Positions 8,228 through 16,791 are shown, counted from the first letter of the stretch. The stretch: DNA of 64,000 bases from Arthrobacter sp. CJ23 (GCF_024741795.1 NZ_CP102950.1:3038001-3102000), one strand, 5' to 3'. Notes: generated by a model not told the origin, from the sequence alone. Numbers and translations are program-made.

Positions 8228-9040
8228 ATGACCCAAGCCGCTTCAAGCTACAACGATGACCTGCGCCTGGCCCACGTCCTGGCCGATTCAGTGGACGCCC
8301 AGACCATGGACCGGTTCAAGGCCCTGGACCTGCAGGTGGAAACCAAGCCCGACCTGACCCCCGTGACGGACGCCGACAAGGCGGCCGAGGAAGCCATCCG
8401 CGGCCAACTGTCGCGCTCGCGTCCGCGCGATGCCGTCCTGGGCGAGGAATTCGGCAGCAGCGGCCACGGCTCCCGGCGCTGGATCATCGACCCCATCGAC
8501 GGCACCAAGAACTTCGTGCGCGGCGTGCCCGTCTGGGCAACCCTGATTGCGCTCGTGGATGAGGGCGAGCCCGTGGTGGGCCTGGTCAGTGCCCCGGCAC
8601 TGGGCAAGCGCTGGTGGGCCGCCAAGGGCTCCGGAGCCTACATGGGCCGCTCGCTGGCCGCCGCCACCCGGCTAAAGGTCTCCAACGTTTCCCGGCTGGC
8701 CGATGCCTCCTTGTCTTACTCGAGCCTGAGCGGCTGGAAGGAACGCGGCAACCTGGACGAATTCCTGGGCCTGACCGAGGACGTCTGGCGCACGCGCGCA
8801 TACGGCGATTTCTGGTCGTACTGCATGGTGGCCGAAGGCTCCGTGGACATCGCCTGCGAACCCGAGCTGAACCTCTACGACATGGCCGCCCTCGTGCCGA
8901 TCGTCACGGAAGCAGGCGGCCGCTTCACCTCGCTGGAAGGCGAAGACGGTCCGTTCGGAGGCAACGCCCTTGCCACGAACTCCATCCTGCATTCGGAGGT
9001 CCTCAAGCGGCTGAACCCCGGCCTGGACGACCTTCTCTAG
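8228..9040 (+). CDS. hisN: Histidinol-phosphatase, inositol monophosphatase-like (HisN)
   Basis: A 270-residue member of the inositol monophosphatase superfamily. The metal-binding signatures are GEEFG (near residue 74), [17 protein letters not shown] (near 86-102) and [15 protein letters not shown] (near 217-231). Actinobacteria use this type for the histidinol-phosphate phosphatase step of histidine synthesis, and the sequence is closer to HisN than to generic SuhB. It follows rsgA by 55 bp. Its transcription terminator has been split by an IS3-family insertion. Confidence 0.88.
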   Translation: MTQAASSYNDDLRLAHVLADSVDAQTMDRFKALDLQVETKPDLTPVTDADKAAEEAIRGQLSRSRPRDAVLGEEFGSSGHGSRRWIIDPIDGTKNFVRGVPVWATLIALVDEGEPVVGLVSAPALGKRWWAAKGSGAYMGRSLAAATRLKVSNVSRLADASLSYSSLSGWKERGNLDEFLGLTEDVWRTRAYGDFWSYCMVAEGSVDIACEPELNLYDMAALVPIVTEAGGRFTSLEGEDGPFGGNALATNSILHSEVLKRLNPGLDDLL

Positions 9041-9141
9041 ATCCACGCCCGGGCGAGCCCCGGAAGAGTTTGGCAAAATTTTCGACGGCGGACGCCCCCA
9101 TTTGAACTGGTCCCCGAATGTTGGACTGGCTAAATGGGATT

Positions 9142-9995
9142 CTAGGCTGCAAGGGTCTGGGCACGGTATTGCACCGGGCTCAGGCCCTTGAGCTTTGTGG
9201 AGATCCGTTCGGTGTTGTACCAGCGGATGTACTCGTGCAAAGCCGTTGCCAGTGCTTCGGTGTTGAGGAACCGGACGTAGTGGAAGAGTTCTTCCTTGAG
9301 GTGTCCGAAGTAGTTCTCCATGACGGCGTTGTCGTAGCAGTTGCCCTTGCGGGACATCGATTGGGCCGCGCCGGCACCTTGCAGGAGGTTCCGCCAGGAG
9401 GCGTGCTGGTACTGGAAGCCCTGGTCCGAATGCACGAGCGGCTGCTGGCCGGACTCGAGCGTCGCCAGGGCCTCGCGCAGTGAGGTGTTGGTCAGCTCCA
9501 GGTTCGGGGACGAACCGATGGTGTAGGAGATGATCTGCCGGTCGAAGAGGTCCATGACCGGTGAGAGATAGAGCTTCCGGTCCCCGACGCGGAACTCCGT
9601 CACGTCGGTAACCCACTTCTGGTTCGGGGCATCAGCGTCGAACTCCCGGTTCAGCAGGTTCGGGGCAATGGCGCCCTGTTCGCCTCGGTAGGAGTTGTAG
9701 CGCTTCTTCCGCCGGACCTTGCAGAGCAGTTGCAGTAAGCGCATCAGCTTCAGCACGGTCTTCTTCGCGACCGTCCAGCCTTGCTTGACCAGCTCGGTGT
9801 GGATGCGGCGGTGCCCGTACCGGCCGTGGTTCTTCTCGAAGATCTCCGTGACTGCAGCCTTGAGTGCTTCCTTCGGATCGGGTGCCTGGAGACGGGCCTG
9901 GTGATAGAAGAACGTCGACCGGGCAAGCCCTGAGACATCCAGCAGAACGGGCAGGGGAAGTCAGCCTTGAGGGCGATGAGGGCCTGGACCTTCAC
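9142..9995 (-). pseudogene. IS3-family transposase OrfB, frameshifted
   Basis: The main part (204 residues from 9756) holds the rve core: WVTDVTEFRVGDRKLY with the first Asp, LVHSDQGFQYQ with the second, and MSRKGNCYDNAVMENYFGHLKEE with the Glu. Its natural N-terminus reads KVQALIALKADFP in the frame starting at 9995, then moves to the other frame as LPVLLDVSGLARSTFFYHQ. The switch falls at a run of four G on the plus strand (9954-9957), where five would keep one frame. A one-base deletion is the simplest explanation; a sequencing error at the homopolymer is possible. Confidence 0.8.
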
Positions 9996-10480
9996 CGTTG
10001 TTTTTGCGCCCTCAAGGCCCGCAATTTTCCCAGGTACGCCACCTCGGAGCGCAACCGCTCGTTCTCCCGCCGCAACCTCTCCAACTCGGGCAGCTCCGCA
10101 GGCGGCGGGGAATCTGGCTTCCGGGGCCTGCCTTTGGGCTTGGGCCGCAACCCGTCCTCGCCCTCCAGCCGATACGCCCTGATCCAGGCTTCCAGTAGGC
10201 GAGGCGAGGACAAACCGGCCTCCACCGCCAGATCCGGGGCAGTCTCGCCAGCGATGAACCGTTCGACCAACGCGAGCTTAGATTCGAAAGAGTACTTCTG
10301 CTTCGTCGGCTTGGTCACCAGCGCTCCTCGACCATGGATCCTCCACCGCCGATAGAGACGCTTGACCGGCGCCCGAGACACAGCCAGCGCCCTGGCCGTC
10401 GCCTTATCCGCGATGCCCTTCTCAAACCACGCTACCGCGGCCTCGCGCTGATCCTCTGATAACGAACTGCTCGCATACAT
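9992..10480 (-). CDS. IS3-family transposase OrfA
   Basis: A 162-residue protein with two helix-turn-helix units (residues about 10-50 and 62-105), the arrangement of IS150-group OrfA proteins, then a leucine-rich coiled coil (LPELERLRRENERLRSEVAYLGKL) for multimerisation. Its end overlaps the beginning of OrfB in the -1 frame around a run of five A in the coding strand, where programmed frameshifting to an OrfAB fusion would be expected. Confidence 0.88.
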   Translation of the reverse strand: MYASSSLSEDQREAAVAWFEKGIADKATARALAVSRAPVKRLYRRWRIHGRGALVTKPTKQKYSFESKLALVERFIAGETAPDLAVEAGLSSPRLLEAWIRAYRLEGEDGLRPKPKGRPRKPDSPPPAELPELERLRRENERLRSEVAYLGKLRALRAQKQR

Positions 10481-10660
10481 AAAACTGCTCCCCGGGAGTC
10501 GGAACTGAATTTCTCAGTCCAACTTCCGGGGAGCAGTTCAATTTGAGGGCGGCCGCCGTCTTTTCTTCGAAATAATGCCGATTTCAAGGGCATCGTAACA
10601 AACTGCTTAACAAACGTATCCCGCGTTGGAAGAGGCCATGGCTGTGCCCTAGCCTTGTTA

Positions 10661-10765
10661 CAGGTCACGAGTGCCAGCGCTAAACCCCGGTTTGCTGGCC
10701 GGCAACCCTCCATTCGCGGTGGGGTGCCCCGGGTGACGACCAGGCCGGTCCGGACATGGATGCGG
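10661..10765 (+). ncRNA. SAM-IV riboswitch
   Basis: The stretch carries the recognisable SAM-IV core: GGTCACGAGTGCCAGCG from 10663, CCGGCAACCCTCC around 10699-10711, and GGTGGGGTGCCCCGGGTGA around 10718-10736, closed by GACC at 10738-10741 pairing with GGTC at 10663. The class occurs almost only in actinobacteria and binds S-adenosylmethionine. A hairpin at 10773-10794 follows and may be the expression platform. It controls the aminotransferase gene at 10812. The class was recognised from memory; a covariance search would confirm it. Confidence 0.85.
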
Positions 10766-10772
10766 CAAGCGC

Positions 10773-10799
10773 GGATCCCCTGCATGCGGGGTCCTTCTT
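10773..10799 (+). promoter_or_regulatory. Hairpin between riboswitch and start codon, possible expression platform
   Basis: A 7-bp stem (10773-10779 with 10788-10794, one G-T pair) is followed by TTCTT and ends 17 bases before the ATG. It could act as a weak terminator or occlude the ribosome binding site (AGTGAGG, 10801-10807). Which mechanism applies cannot be decided from sequence. Confidence 0.5.
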
Positions 10800-10811
10800 G
10801 AGTGAGGTCCC

Positions 10812-12218
10812 ATGAGCACTGCCACTTTTACTCCTACCGCCGTCCAGCCGTCGTCTGCTCAGTCGAACGCCGCCTCCCGGCCCCTGGCCGCCGTCACCGG
10901 TGCAGAGCTGCAGGCGCCCTTGATCCAGGGCGGACACGTCCGCTATGCGAACCTCGACTACGGCGCATCGGCACCGGCCTTGACTGTGGTCTCCGCCTAC
11001 CTCAATGAGGTCCTGCCCTACTACGCCAGCGTCCACCGGGGGGCGGGCTACGCCTCCCAGATCAGCACCTCGGTCTACGAAAACTCGCGGAACATCGTCC
11101 GCGAATTCGTGGGCGGCCGATCGGACGATTCCGTCATCTTCACCCGGAACACCACAGATTCCCTTAACCTGCTGGCAGGCTGCCTGCCCGTGCGGGACGG
11201 CGAACACATCGGCGAGGTCCTCTACTTGGACATCGAGCACCACGCCAACCTCCTGCCCTGGCAGGGCGTCCCGCACCGGAGCATCGTTGCGGCGGACACC
11301 CTTGCCGAGACCATCGCGAACGTCCGCGTGGCCCTGGAGCAGGGCGGCGTCAGCCTGCTCGCCGTGACCGGCGCCTCCAACGTCACCGGTGAAATCCTGC
11401 CGATCGCGGCCCTGGCCACGCTGGCCCATGAGTTTGGCGCCAGAATCGTGGTGGATGCGGCGCAGCTCGCACCGCACCGCCGCATCGACATCGCAGCGTC
11501 CGACGTCGACTACCTCGTCTTCTCCGGCCACAAGCTCTACGCGCCGTTCGGCGCCGGCGTACTGGTCGGCCGTCCGGACTGGCTCGACGCCGGAACCCCG
11601 CACCTTGCCGGCGGCGGGGCCGTGCGCGAGGCACGCCTGGATTCGGTCAGCTGGGCCACGGGCCCGGCCCGGCACGAGGGCGGTTCGCCCAACGTGCTCG
11701 GCGCCGCAACCCTCGCCCGCGCCACCCAAGTGCTCGCCTCCCTCGACCAGGATGTCTGGCACGCCCACGAGGCCGCCATCCGCTCGCACCTGGTGGAAGG
11801 ACTCAACCGGATCGACGGCGTCACCGTCCACCAGATCTTCAGCGACACGGACACCGAAAACGACACCATCGGCGTCGTGAACTTCTCGGTACAGGGCTTC
11901 GACGCCGGACTGGTCGCCGCCTATCTGGCCGCCGAACACGGCATTGGCCTGCGCGACGGGCGCTTCTGCGCCCATCCGCTGCTCAAGCGCCTCGGCCTGC
12001 CCTCGGGTTCCCTGCGCGCCAGCTTCGGCGTCGGGTCCCGGCTGGAAGATGCCGTCCGCCTGCTGGCGGGCATCGAAGAGCTCAAGCGCACCGGCCTCGG
12101 CTGGGACTACGTGGTGGACGCCGGGCGCTGGGTGCCGGCCAACGATCACCGCAGCTACCCCGAGTGGGCACCGAACACCCCGGGCACGGCTGGCGCCGCC
12201 CCCTGCACCATCGACTGA
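10812..12218 (+). CDS. Class V aminotransferase, cysteine desulfurase-like
   Basis: A 468-residue PLP enzyme of the SufS/Csd-like class V family. The PLP lysine lies in DYLVFSGHKLYAPFGAGVL (near residue 240), preceded by the cofactor Asp in IVVDAAQLAPH, and a cysteine occurs in LRDGRFCAHPLL (near 386), matching the catalytic-Cys position of SufS-type desulfurases. It is longer than typical SufS (about 410) through an N-terminal and a C-terminal tail. The SAM-IV riboswitch upstream ties it to sulfur amino acid status; a role in cysteine or methionine-linked sulfur transfer is inferred. It is not part of a suf operon. Confidence 0.83.
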   Translation: MSTATFTPTAVQPSSAQSNAASRPLAAVTGAELQAPLIQGGHVRYANLDYGASAPALTVVSAYLNEVLPYYASVHRGAGYASQISTSVYENSRNIVREFVGGRSDDSVIFTRNTTDSLNLLAGCLPVRDGEHIGEVLYLDIEHHANLLPWQGVPHRSIVAADTLAETIANVRVALEQGGVSLLAVTGASNVTGEILPIAALATLAHEFGARIVVDAAQLAPHRRIDIAASDVDYLVFSGHKLYAPFGAGVLVGRPDWLDAGTPHLAGGGAVREARLDSVSWATGPARHEGGSPNVLGAATLARATQVLASLDQDVWHAHEAAIRSHLVEGLNRIDGVTVHQIFSDTDTENDTIGVVNFSVQGFDAGLVAAYLAAEHGIGLRDGRFCAHPLLKRLGLPSGSLRASFGVGSRLEDAVRLLAGIEELKRTGLGWDYVVDAGRWVPANDHRSYPEWAPNTPGTAGAAPCTID

Positions 12219-12334
12219 CGGCCCGCGGCCGCTCGCGGAATCAGCGGCCGGTCCGCGACGGCGGGGCGCGGCCAGGAACTTTGCGTGCGGTAAATTCGTA
12301 GGGTACTTGTAGCCAGCCGTGAAGGAGTCTGTGC

Positions 12335-13126
12335 GTGGCCCTGCATTCCCAAGGCAGCCGGGGCGGCCCCAAACTCGGCGGCCCCAAACTCCATGAGCAG
12401 CGCCGCCGCGAACTCGCGCGAAGCTTCCAGGACGGCGGCGAGCACTACGAGCAGGTGCGCCCGGGCTACCCAGCCGATTCCGCCGACTGGCTCTTGCCCG
12501 CCGGCGCACGGACAGCCGCGGACCTCGGCGCGGGCACGGGAAAATTCACAGCACTCCTCGTGGAACGCGGCCTCGAAGTTGCCGCGGTGGACCCTTCCAC
12601 TGACATGCTGGAGCAGCTGCGCAAGGCCTTCCCGGAGGTCCATGCACTGGAGGGCACAGCCGAGGCAACAACACTGGCGGACTCAGCATTCGACGTCGTC
12701 AGTGTTGCCCAGGCATGGCACTGGTGCGATCCCCTCAAAGCCAGCACGGAGATCGCACGCATCCTCCGGCCCCACGGCACCCTGGGGCTGATCTGGAACC
12801 AGCTGGACACCTCGGTGCCGTGGGTCCACCGCCTTTCACGCATCATGCACGCCGGCGATGTGCACAAGCCGGACTTCCGCCCGCACATCGGCCCGGAGTT
12901 CACGGGACTCGAGAGCCACCTGACGCGCTGGGAGGATCCGCTGACCCCGGAGGAGATCATGGAACTCGTAAAATCCCGCAGCTACTATCTGCGGGCCAAC
13001 GAAGCAACCCGGGCCAAGGTCACGGCGAATCTCGGGTGGTACCTGTTCGAACACCTGGGCCACGCCCCGGGCGAGATCCTGCAACTGCCCTACCTCACCC
13101 AGACCTGGCGTGCCGTCAAGATCTGA
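12335..13126 (+). CDS. Class I SAM-dependent methyltransferase
   Basis: A 263-residue protein with a GTG start preceded by GAAGGAG. Motif I is TAADLGAGTGKFTALL (near residue 65), followed by the acidic motif II region VAAVDPSTDMLEQL and motif post I around TLADSAFDVVSVAQAWHW, typical of UbiE/methyltransferase-11 proteins. The C-terminal third includes a family-specific WEDPLTPEEIMELVKSRSYY stretch. The substrate is unknown. It stands 117 bp after the aminotransferase; the DtxR-type regulator follows by 31 bp. Confidence 0.85.
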   Translation: MALHSQGSRGGPKLGGPKLHEQRRRELARSFQDGGEHYEQVRPGYPADSADWLLPAGARTAADLGAGTGKFTALLVERGLEVAAVDPSTDMLEQLRKAFPEVHALEGTAEATTLADSAFDVVSVAQAWHWCDPLKASTEIARILRPHGTLGLIWNQLDTSVPWVHRLSRIMHAGDVHKPDFRPHIGPEFTGLESHLTRWEDPLTPEEIMELVKSRSYYLRANEATRAKVTANLGWYLFEHLGHAPGEILQLPYLTQTWRAVKI

Positions 13127-13156
13127 GGCGGCCACGTCCACGGTAGGCTTGGGAAC

Positions 13157-13870
13157 GTGAAGACCAGTGCGCCCTCCTCCTCGATCGAGGACTACGTCAA
13201 GGTCATCTACTCCTTCACGGAGTGGCAGGACAAGCCCATTACGTCCTCGCAGCTGGCCCAGCGGCTCGGCGTCGCCAATTCATCCGTTTCCGAGATGGTC
13301 CGCAAGCTCAAGGACCAGGGGCTCGTGGACCACCAGCCCTACAGCGCCATCACGCTGACCGGCGAAGGGATGCGGCTTGCCCTGGCGATGGTCCGGCGGC
13401 ACCGGCTGATCGAGACCTATCTGGTCCAGGAACTGGGCTACAGCTGGGACGAAGTCCACGACGAAGCCGAAATGCTCGAGCACGCCGTCTCCGAAACGTT
13501 CATCGAACGGATGTCGGCCAAGCTCGGAAACCCTGGACGCGACCCCCACGGCGATCCCATCCCGGCCGCGGACGGTTCCGTGCGGCTGCCCCATGCGCAC
13601 CGCCTGATCGAGCTCGACGACGGCCATTCCGGCCGGATCACCCGCATCAGCGATGAAAACCCGGATCTGCTGCGTTATCTCGCGTCCGAGGACATCAACC
13701 TCGACGCCGACGTGGAAGTCGTGGGCCGCAAGCCCTTCGGCGGCGCGCTGGTGGTGCGGATCGGCAGCGGCGCCCAACGCCGCGAGTTCGACCTTGCTGA
13801 CGAGGTCACCTCGGCTCTCTGGGTGCAGAGCGAGTCCGTCCACGAAGGCTGTGTCCTCAGCGAAAGCTGA
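13157..13870 (+). CDS. DtxR/MntR family metal-dependent regulator
   Basis: A 237-residue protein, GTG start. The N-terminal winged helix reads SSIEDYVKVIYSFTEW and TSSQLAQRLGVANSSVSEMVRKLKDQGLV. The dimerisation and metal-binding domain (residues 70-140) contains RRHRLIETYLVQELGYSWDE and DEAEMLEHAVSE, and a C-terminal SH3/FeoA-like domain follows (from about 150). Such proteins repress manganese or iron uptake genes when the metal is bound. Iron versus manganese specificity cannot be decided here, and no target operator was identified. Confidence 0.88.
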   Translation: MKTSAPSSSIEDYVKVIYSFTEWQDKPITSSQLAQRLGVANSSVSEMVRKLKDQGLVDHQPYSAITLTGEGMRLALAMVRRHRLIETYLVQELGYSWDEVHDEAEMLEHAVSETFIERMSAKLGNPGRDPHGDPIPAADGSVRLPHAHRLIELDDGHSGRITRISDENPDLLRYLASEDINLDADVEVVGRKPFGGALVVRIGSGAQRREFDLADEVTSALWVQSESVHEGCVLSES

Positions 13871-13976
13871 GCGCCGCCACCGACGGCCGGGCCGCCTGCC
13901 GGCAGGCTGCCGGTGGGTGGCGTCGGGCGGAAAGGGCCGGGCGGAATCACCCGGGGCAGAAGTCCCGTATCGTTGA

Positions 13977-14351
13977 ATGGTGATTAGTAGACGTGACGCC
14001 GCATTGGCCCTTGATATTCCGATGGAAATGGCCCAGCGCCACGGCATTCCGTCCAGGCTCACCGAGGCAGAGCTGGCAGAGCTGCAGAACAACCCCCCGC
14101 AGTGGCTGCTGCAGTCGCGCGCCAACCGCACCGGCAAACGCCCGGTCTGGGTGCATCTCAGCTGCGCGGTGTGCGGCTACTCCGAGGCCATCCGCCCCAA
14201 GAAATGGTGGCCGGACTTTTCCTTCGTCTTCTGCGGCCACCACCGGAACAGCGAGCTTCCGGAGCTGTACGCGGGCCAGGTGCGCAGTGAATTCGACGGC
14301 ATCGGCAGCCGGTTCATCGGCGTCGTCGACGTGGACGCGAAACAGGGGTAG
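13977..14351 (+). CDS. Small zinc-ribbon-like hypothetical protein (possible DUF5997)
   Basis: A 124-residue protein. Its first half (DAALALDIPMEMAQRHGIPSRLT followed by ELAELQNNPPQWLLQSRANR) resembles short actinobacterial proteins listed as DUF5997, a family I recall but could not check. The second half has C-x2-C (SCAVCGY) and C-x-H-H (VFCGHHRN), which could bind zinc. There is no signal peptide. The ATG at 13977 has no strong ribosome binding site and may be read from a short leader. The function is unknown. Confidence 0.65.
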   Translation: MVISRRDAALALDIPMEMAQRHGIPSRLTEAELAELQNNPPQWLLQSRANRTGKRPVWVHLSCAVCGYSEAIRPKKWWPDFSFVFCGHHRNSELPELYAGQVRSEFDGIGSRFIGVVDVDAKQG

Positions 14352-14398
14352 CTTACAAACTAAGGGGTCATGCCGGCCCCGCAGTGAGGGAGTGGATC

Positions 14399-14533
14399 AT
14401 GCCTGACAAATCACCGCACAAGCACGAAGCCAAAAAAGCAGCCAAGTCCATCAAGGAAAAACGGGCGGACAAGCGCGCCAAGGGAATCAACGAGGCCGGA
14501 ATCGACCCCGTGGCACACATCAAAAAGAGGTAG
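14399..14533 (+). CDS. Small basic hypothetical protein, 44 aa
   Basis: A 44-codon gene with GAGGGAGTGG just upstream of the ATG and a strong terminator just after the stop. The product is highly charged and lysine-rich in its first two-thirds (HKHEAKKAAKSIKEKRADKRAK), then ends NEAGIDPVAHIKKR. Clean start and stop signals support a real gene. I do not recognise a function; nucleic-acid binding is only a guess from charge. Confidence 0.7.
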   Translation: MPDKSPHKHEAKKAAKSIKEKRADKRAKGINEAGIDPVAHIKKR

Positions 14534-14537
14534 GCAA

Positions 14538-14567
14538 AGCCGGGGCCAGCAGCCCCGGCTTCTGTTT
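14538..14567 (+). terminator. Rho-independent terminator
   Basis: A 9-bp perfect stem (14538-14546 with 14552-14560) with a 5-base loop is followed by TCTGTTT, five bases after the stop of the 44-residue gene. Confidence 0.88.
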
Positions 14568-14609
14568 GTGGGGTGAAGTGTGCGCTTGGTTCCTGTCCGC
14601 GCGGATCCC

Positions 14610-15590
14610 TTATCCGGCGTCGCTCATCTCGCTCGGCACAGCGAAGACGTGGAGGCTCTTGCCCTCCCGCAGGACCGTGAGCGGGAACGGCTCTCCGATG
14701 GCATCGGCGAACAGAAGTTTCTGCAGGCTTTCGGCGCTTGACACGGCCCGCCCCTGCGCGCTGAGAACGAGGTCCCCCGGCTCCAGGCCGGCACGTTCGG
14801 CCGGAGATCCCGCGATCACTTCCACCACCCGCAGCGCCTCCTTCTGCCCGGTCCGGACCACGGCACTGGCGTCGAGCGGAATGGGTGTGCTGACCAGCCC
14901 CAGATAGGCCCGTCGCACGCGGCCGTCCTTGAGCAGGGCGGCAATGATCCTCTGGGTGGTGGTGTTGATGGGCACGGCCAACCCGAGGCCAAGACCGGCC
15001 ACCGCAGTATTGATCCCCACGATCCGGCCGCGGGTGTCGGCCAGCGCTCCCCCGGAGTTCCCCGGGTTCAGGGCCGCGTCGGTCTGGATGACGTCCTCGA
15101 TCACGCGCGTGTGCGCTCCCGCCCTGACGGGGATGGACCGGCCCAGGCCGCTGACGACGCCGGCCGTCACCGATCCCGTCAGCCCCAGCGGGTTGCCGAC
15201 CGCGATCACCAGCTGCCCGACCCGCAGCGTTTCCGCGTTGCCGAGGATGGCTGGCGGCGGCGTGCTGCGGAGCCCTCGGACAATGGCCAGATCGGACAAG
15301 CGGTCGGCACCGACCAACTCGACGTCGCTGTGCTTGCCGTCAGCGAACACCGCACGGCCGGAACGGAGGCCGGCCACCACATGCGCGTTGGTCAGCATGT
15401 AGCCGTCGCCCGTGAACACGACGGCTGAGCCGCTGCCCATCCTGACGCGGCCGTTGCGACGCTCACTGGTCATTTCGATGGCCGCAACGTGGGGCGTGAC
15501 GGACTCCGCCACACGCATGACCGTCCGTGAATACTCGTCGAGAACGTCGTCGCTCTCGTCCGGAAGATCGAAGCCTGGTGCTGTGCTCAC
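14610..15590 (-). CDS. HtrA/DegP-like serine protease with PDZ domain
   Basis: A 326-residue protein, GTG at 15590 chosen because AGGAGG lies seven bases upstream. The trypsin-like triad is complete: His in YMLTNAHVVAG (near residue 72), Asp in DRLSDLAIVRG (near 102), and Ser in LNPGNSGGALAD (near 180). A PDZ domain follows (residues 225-315; GSPAERAGLEPGDLVLSAQG). There is no signal peptide or transmembrane anchor, unlike most actinobacterial HtrA proteins, so a cytoplasmic protein is likely unless the start lies upstream. It is convergent with the 44-residue gene. Confidence 0.88.
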   Translation of the reverse strand: MSTAPGFDLPDESDDVLDEYSRTVMRVAESVTPHVAAIEMTSERRNGRVRMGSGSAVVFTGDGYMLTNAHVVAGLRSGRAVFADGKHSDVELVGADRLSDLAIVRGLRSTPPPAILGNAETLRVGQLVIAVGNPLGLTGSVTAGVVSGLGRSIPVRAGAHTRVIEDVIQTDAALNPGNSGGALADTRGRIVGINTAVAGLGLGLAVPINTTTQRIIAALLKDGRVRRAYLGLVSTPIPLDASAVVRTGQKEALRVVEVIAGSPAERAGLEPGDLVLSAQGRAVSSAESLQKLLFADAIGEPFPLTVLREGKSLHVFAVPSEMSDAG

Positions 15591-15710
15591 CGTGCGCCTC
15601 CTGTGGTCGCCGCCGGGTGTGTTGCCTACCCAGTACAACGACGGCGGCCGCCCGCCTAGTCCGGGATCGCCTACGCCGTGGGTGAACGACGTTGTTCCGG
15701 GAACAAGTCA

Positions 15711-15737
15711 GCCCCTGGATCACGAGGATCCAGGGGC
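15711..15737 (-). terminator. Hairpin downstream of tmRNA
   Basis: A perfect 11-bp stem (15711-15721 with 15727-15737) lies directly past the tmRNA 3' end on the minus strand and is followed by TGACTTGTTC in that direction. Confidence 0.75.
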
Positions 15738-15744
15738 CGCCTTA

Positions 15745-16112
15745 GGTGGAGATGGGGGGAATTGAACCCCCGTCCGATGTCGTGTTAACAGGGCTTCTCC
15801 GGGCGCAGTTTGCGTCGGATTTTCTCGGCCCCAGCCCTCCTGCAAACAGGTGGCTGATCCGGGCCCAGTCATCTAAGAGTCCCGCTTACCTCGATGACGG
15901 AGGCAAACAGCAGTGGCTATCTAAATGACGCCAGGATCCGGGGCAATAGCAACCTCGGGCTGACGGACTGTCTTACTGCTTAGGCAGCAAGAGCGAAGTC
16001 AGTGCGCTTGTTTTCGGCACTTATTGGTTTGCAGACAGCGTTTACGAGATAATTCTGCATCCTCGGCCCGCTTCACCTGTCGCGACTAACATCGTCGAAA
16101 CCGATCATCCCC
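15745..16112 (-). ncRNA. ssrA: tmRNA (SsrA)
   Basis: The 5' end reads GGGGATGATCGGTTTCGACG from 16112 and can pair with CATCTCC at the 3' end as a 7-bp acceptor stem; a T-arm GGTTCAATTCC lies near 15760. The tag reading frame (16018-15980) encodes AENKRTDFALAA and stops at TAA; trapped proteins receive one alanine from the charged tmRNA ahead of this. The final CCA is not fully encoded. It rescues ribosomes stalled on broken mRNA together with SmpB, whose gene lies 141 bp upstream on the same strand. Confidence 0.96.
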
Positions 16113-16253
16113 GTATTTTGTTATCAATCCGGCGGACCCTCCGATTGCTCGGAAACCCTGCCGGGCTATTCATCATAACGCATCCACGGCCCCGCTCATT
16201 CCCGGGACACGGTCATGCCCGAGCCACGCCCGCCCGCAGAAGCACCGCGCCGG

Positions 16254-16724
16254 TCAGCGTCGGTTTCGCTCCCGCAGTTCGCGCAGCGACTCGCGCTTGT
16301 CCTGCTGCTCACGCAGCGTCTGGCGCTTGTCGTAGTCCTTCTTGCCGCGGGCAATCGCGATTTCCACCTTGGCCCGGCCGTCGAGGAAATACAGCTGGAG
16401 CGGAACCACAGTGAACCCGGACTCGCGGATCTTCACCGAGATCTTGTTGAGCTCCTCACGGTGCAGCAACAGCTTCCGACGGCGGCGGGCGGAGTGGTTG
16501 GTCCAGCTCCCCTGGTTGTACTCGGGGATGTGGATGCCCTCCATCCACAGCTCATCGTTGTAGAAGGTGCAGAAGCCATCCACCATCGATGCGTGGCCTT
16601 CGCGGAGGGACTTCACCTCGGTTCCCATGAGGGCGATGCCGGCCTCATAGGTGTCGAGGACATGGTAGTCATGCCGGGCCTTCCGATTGGTGGCCACTAC
16701 CTTACGGCCACTTTCCTTGGGCAC
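16254..16724 (-). CDS. smpB: SsrA-binding protein SmpB
   Basis: A 156-residue protein. The GTG at 16724 is chosen because AAGGAG sits seven bases upstream; a TTG at 16742 would sit ahead of that site. Family signatures include ATNRKARHDYHVLDTYEAGI, ALMGTEVKSLREGHASM and FTVVPLQLYFLDGRAKVEIA, ending in the basic tail KRQTLREQQDKRES that enters the mRNA channel. It binds tmRNA and delivers it to stalled ribosomes. It lies between the M23 peptidase gene and ssrA, the usual actinobacterial ftsE-ftsX-(M23)-smpB-ssrA order. Confidence 0.96.
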   Translation of the reverse strand: MPKESGRKVVATNRKARHDYHVLDTYEAGIALMGTEVKSLREGHASMVDGFCTFYNDELWMEGIHIPEYNQGSWTNHSARRRRKLLLHREELNKISVKIRESGFTVVPLQLYFLDGRAKVEIAIARGKKDYDKRQTLREQQDKRESLRELRERNRR

Positions 16725-16791
16725 GGTAGAACTCCTTGTCAATTGCAGATTCCCACTAGTTTACGCCAGCACCGGAGCAGCCAGGAATGGG

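Larger units (their letters stand above)
9103..10540 (-). mobile_element. IS3-family (IS150-group) insertion sequence, 1438 bp
   Basis: The ends are imperfect inverted repeats beginning TGAACTGNTCCCCG (left from 9103, right read back from 10540), similar over about 33 bp. A 3-bp ATT duplication flanks the element (9100-9102 and 10541-10543), which is usual for IS3 elements. Inside are an OrfA with helix-turn-helix domains and an OrfB carrying the DDE integrase core, both on the minus strand. OrfB appears frameshifted, so the copy may be inactive. Confidence 0.92.
9084..10567 (+). terminator. hisN terminator hairpin interrupted by an insertion sequence
   Basis: The left arm 9084-9097 and the right arm 10547-10560 are complementary at 13 of 14 positions, and TTTTCTT follows the right arm. 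The insertion sequence 9103-10540, plus one copy of its ATT duplication, separates the arms. Removing it restores a GC-rich hairpin with a short loop. The arms are now too far apart to act as a normal terminator. Confidence 0.75.

Noticed and set aside
12219..12334. GC-rich inverted repeats after the aminotransferase gene
   Set aside because: No clean stem with a T tract; not distinguishable from background at this GC content.
10680..12509. 609-residue open frame on the minus strand
   Set aside because: It lies opposite the aminotransferase gene and the SAM-IV riboswitch, has no family motifs and is a GC-rich shadow frame.
15746..15928. Short open frame on the plus strand
   Set aside because: It is antisense to tmRNA.
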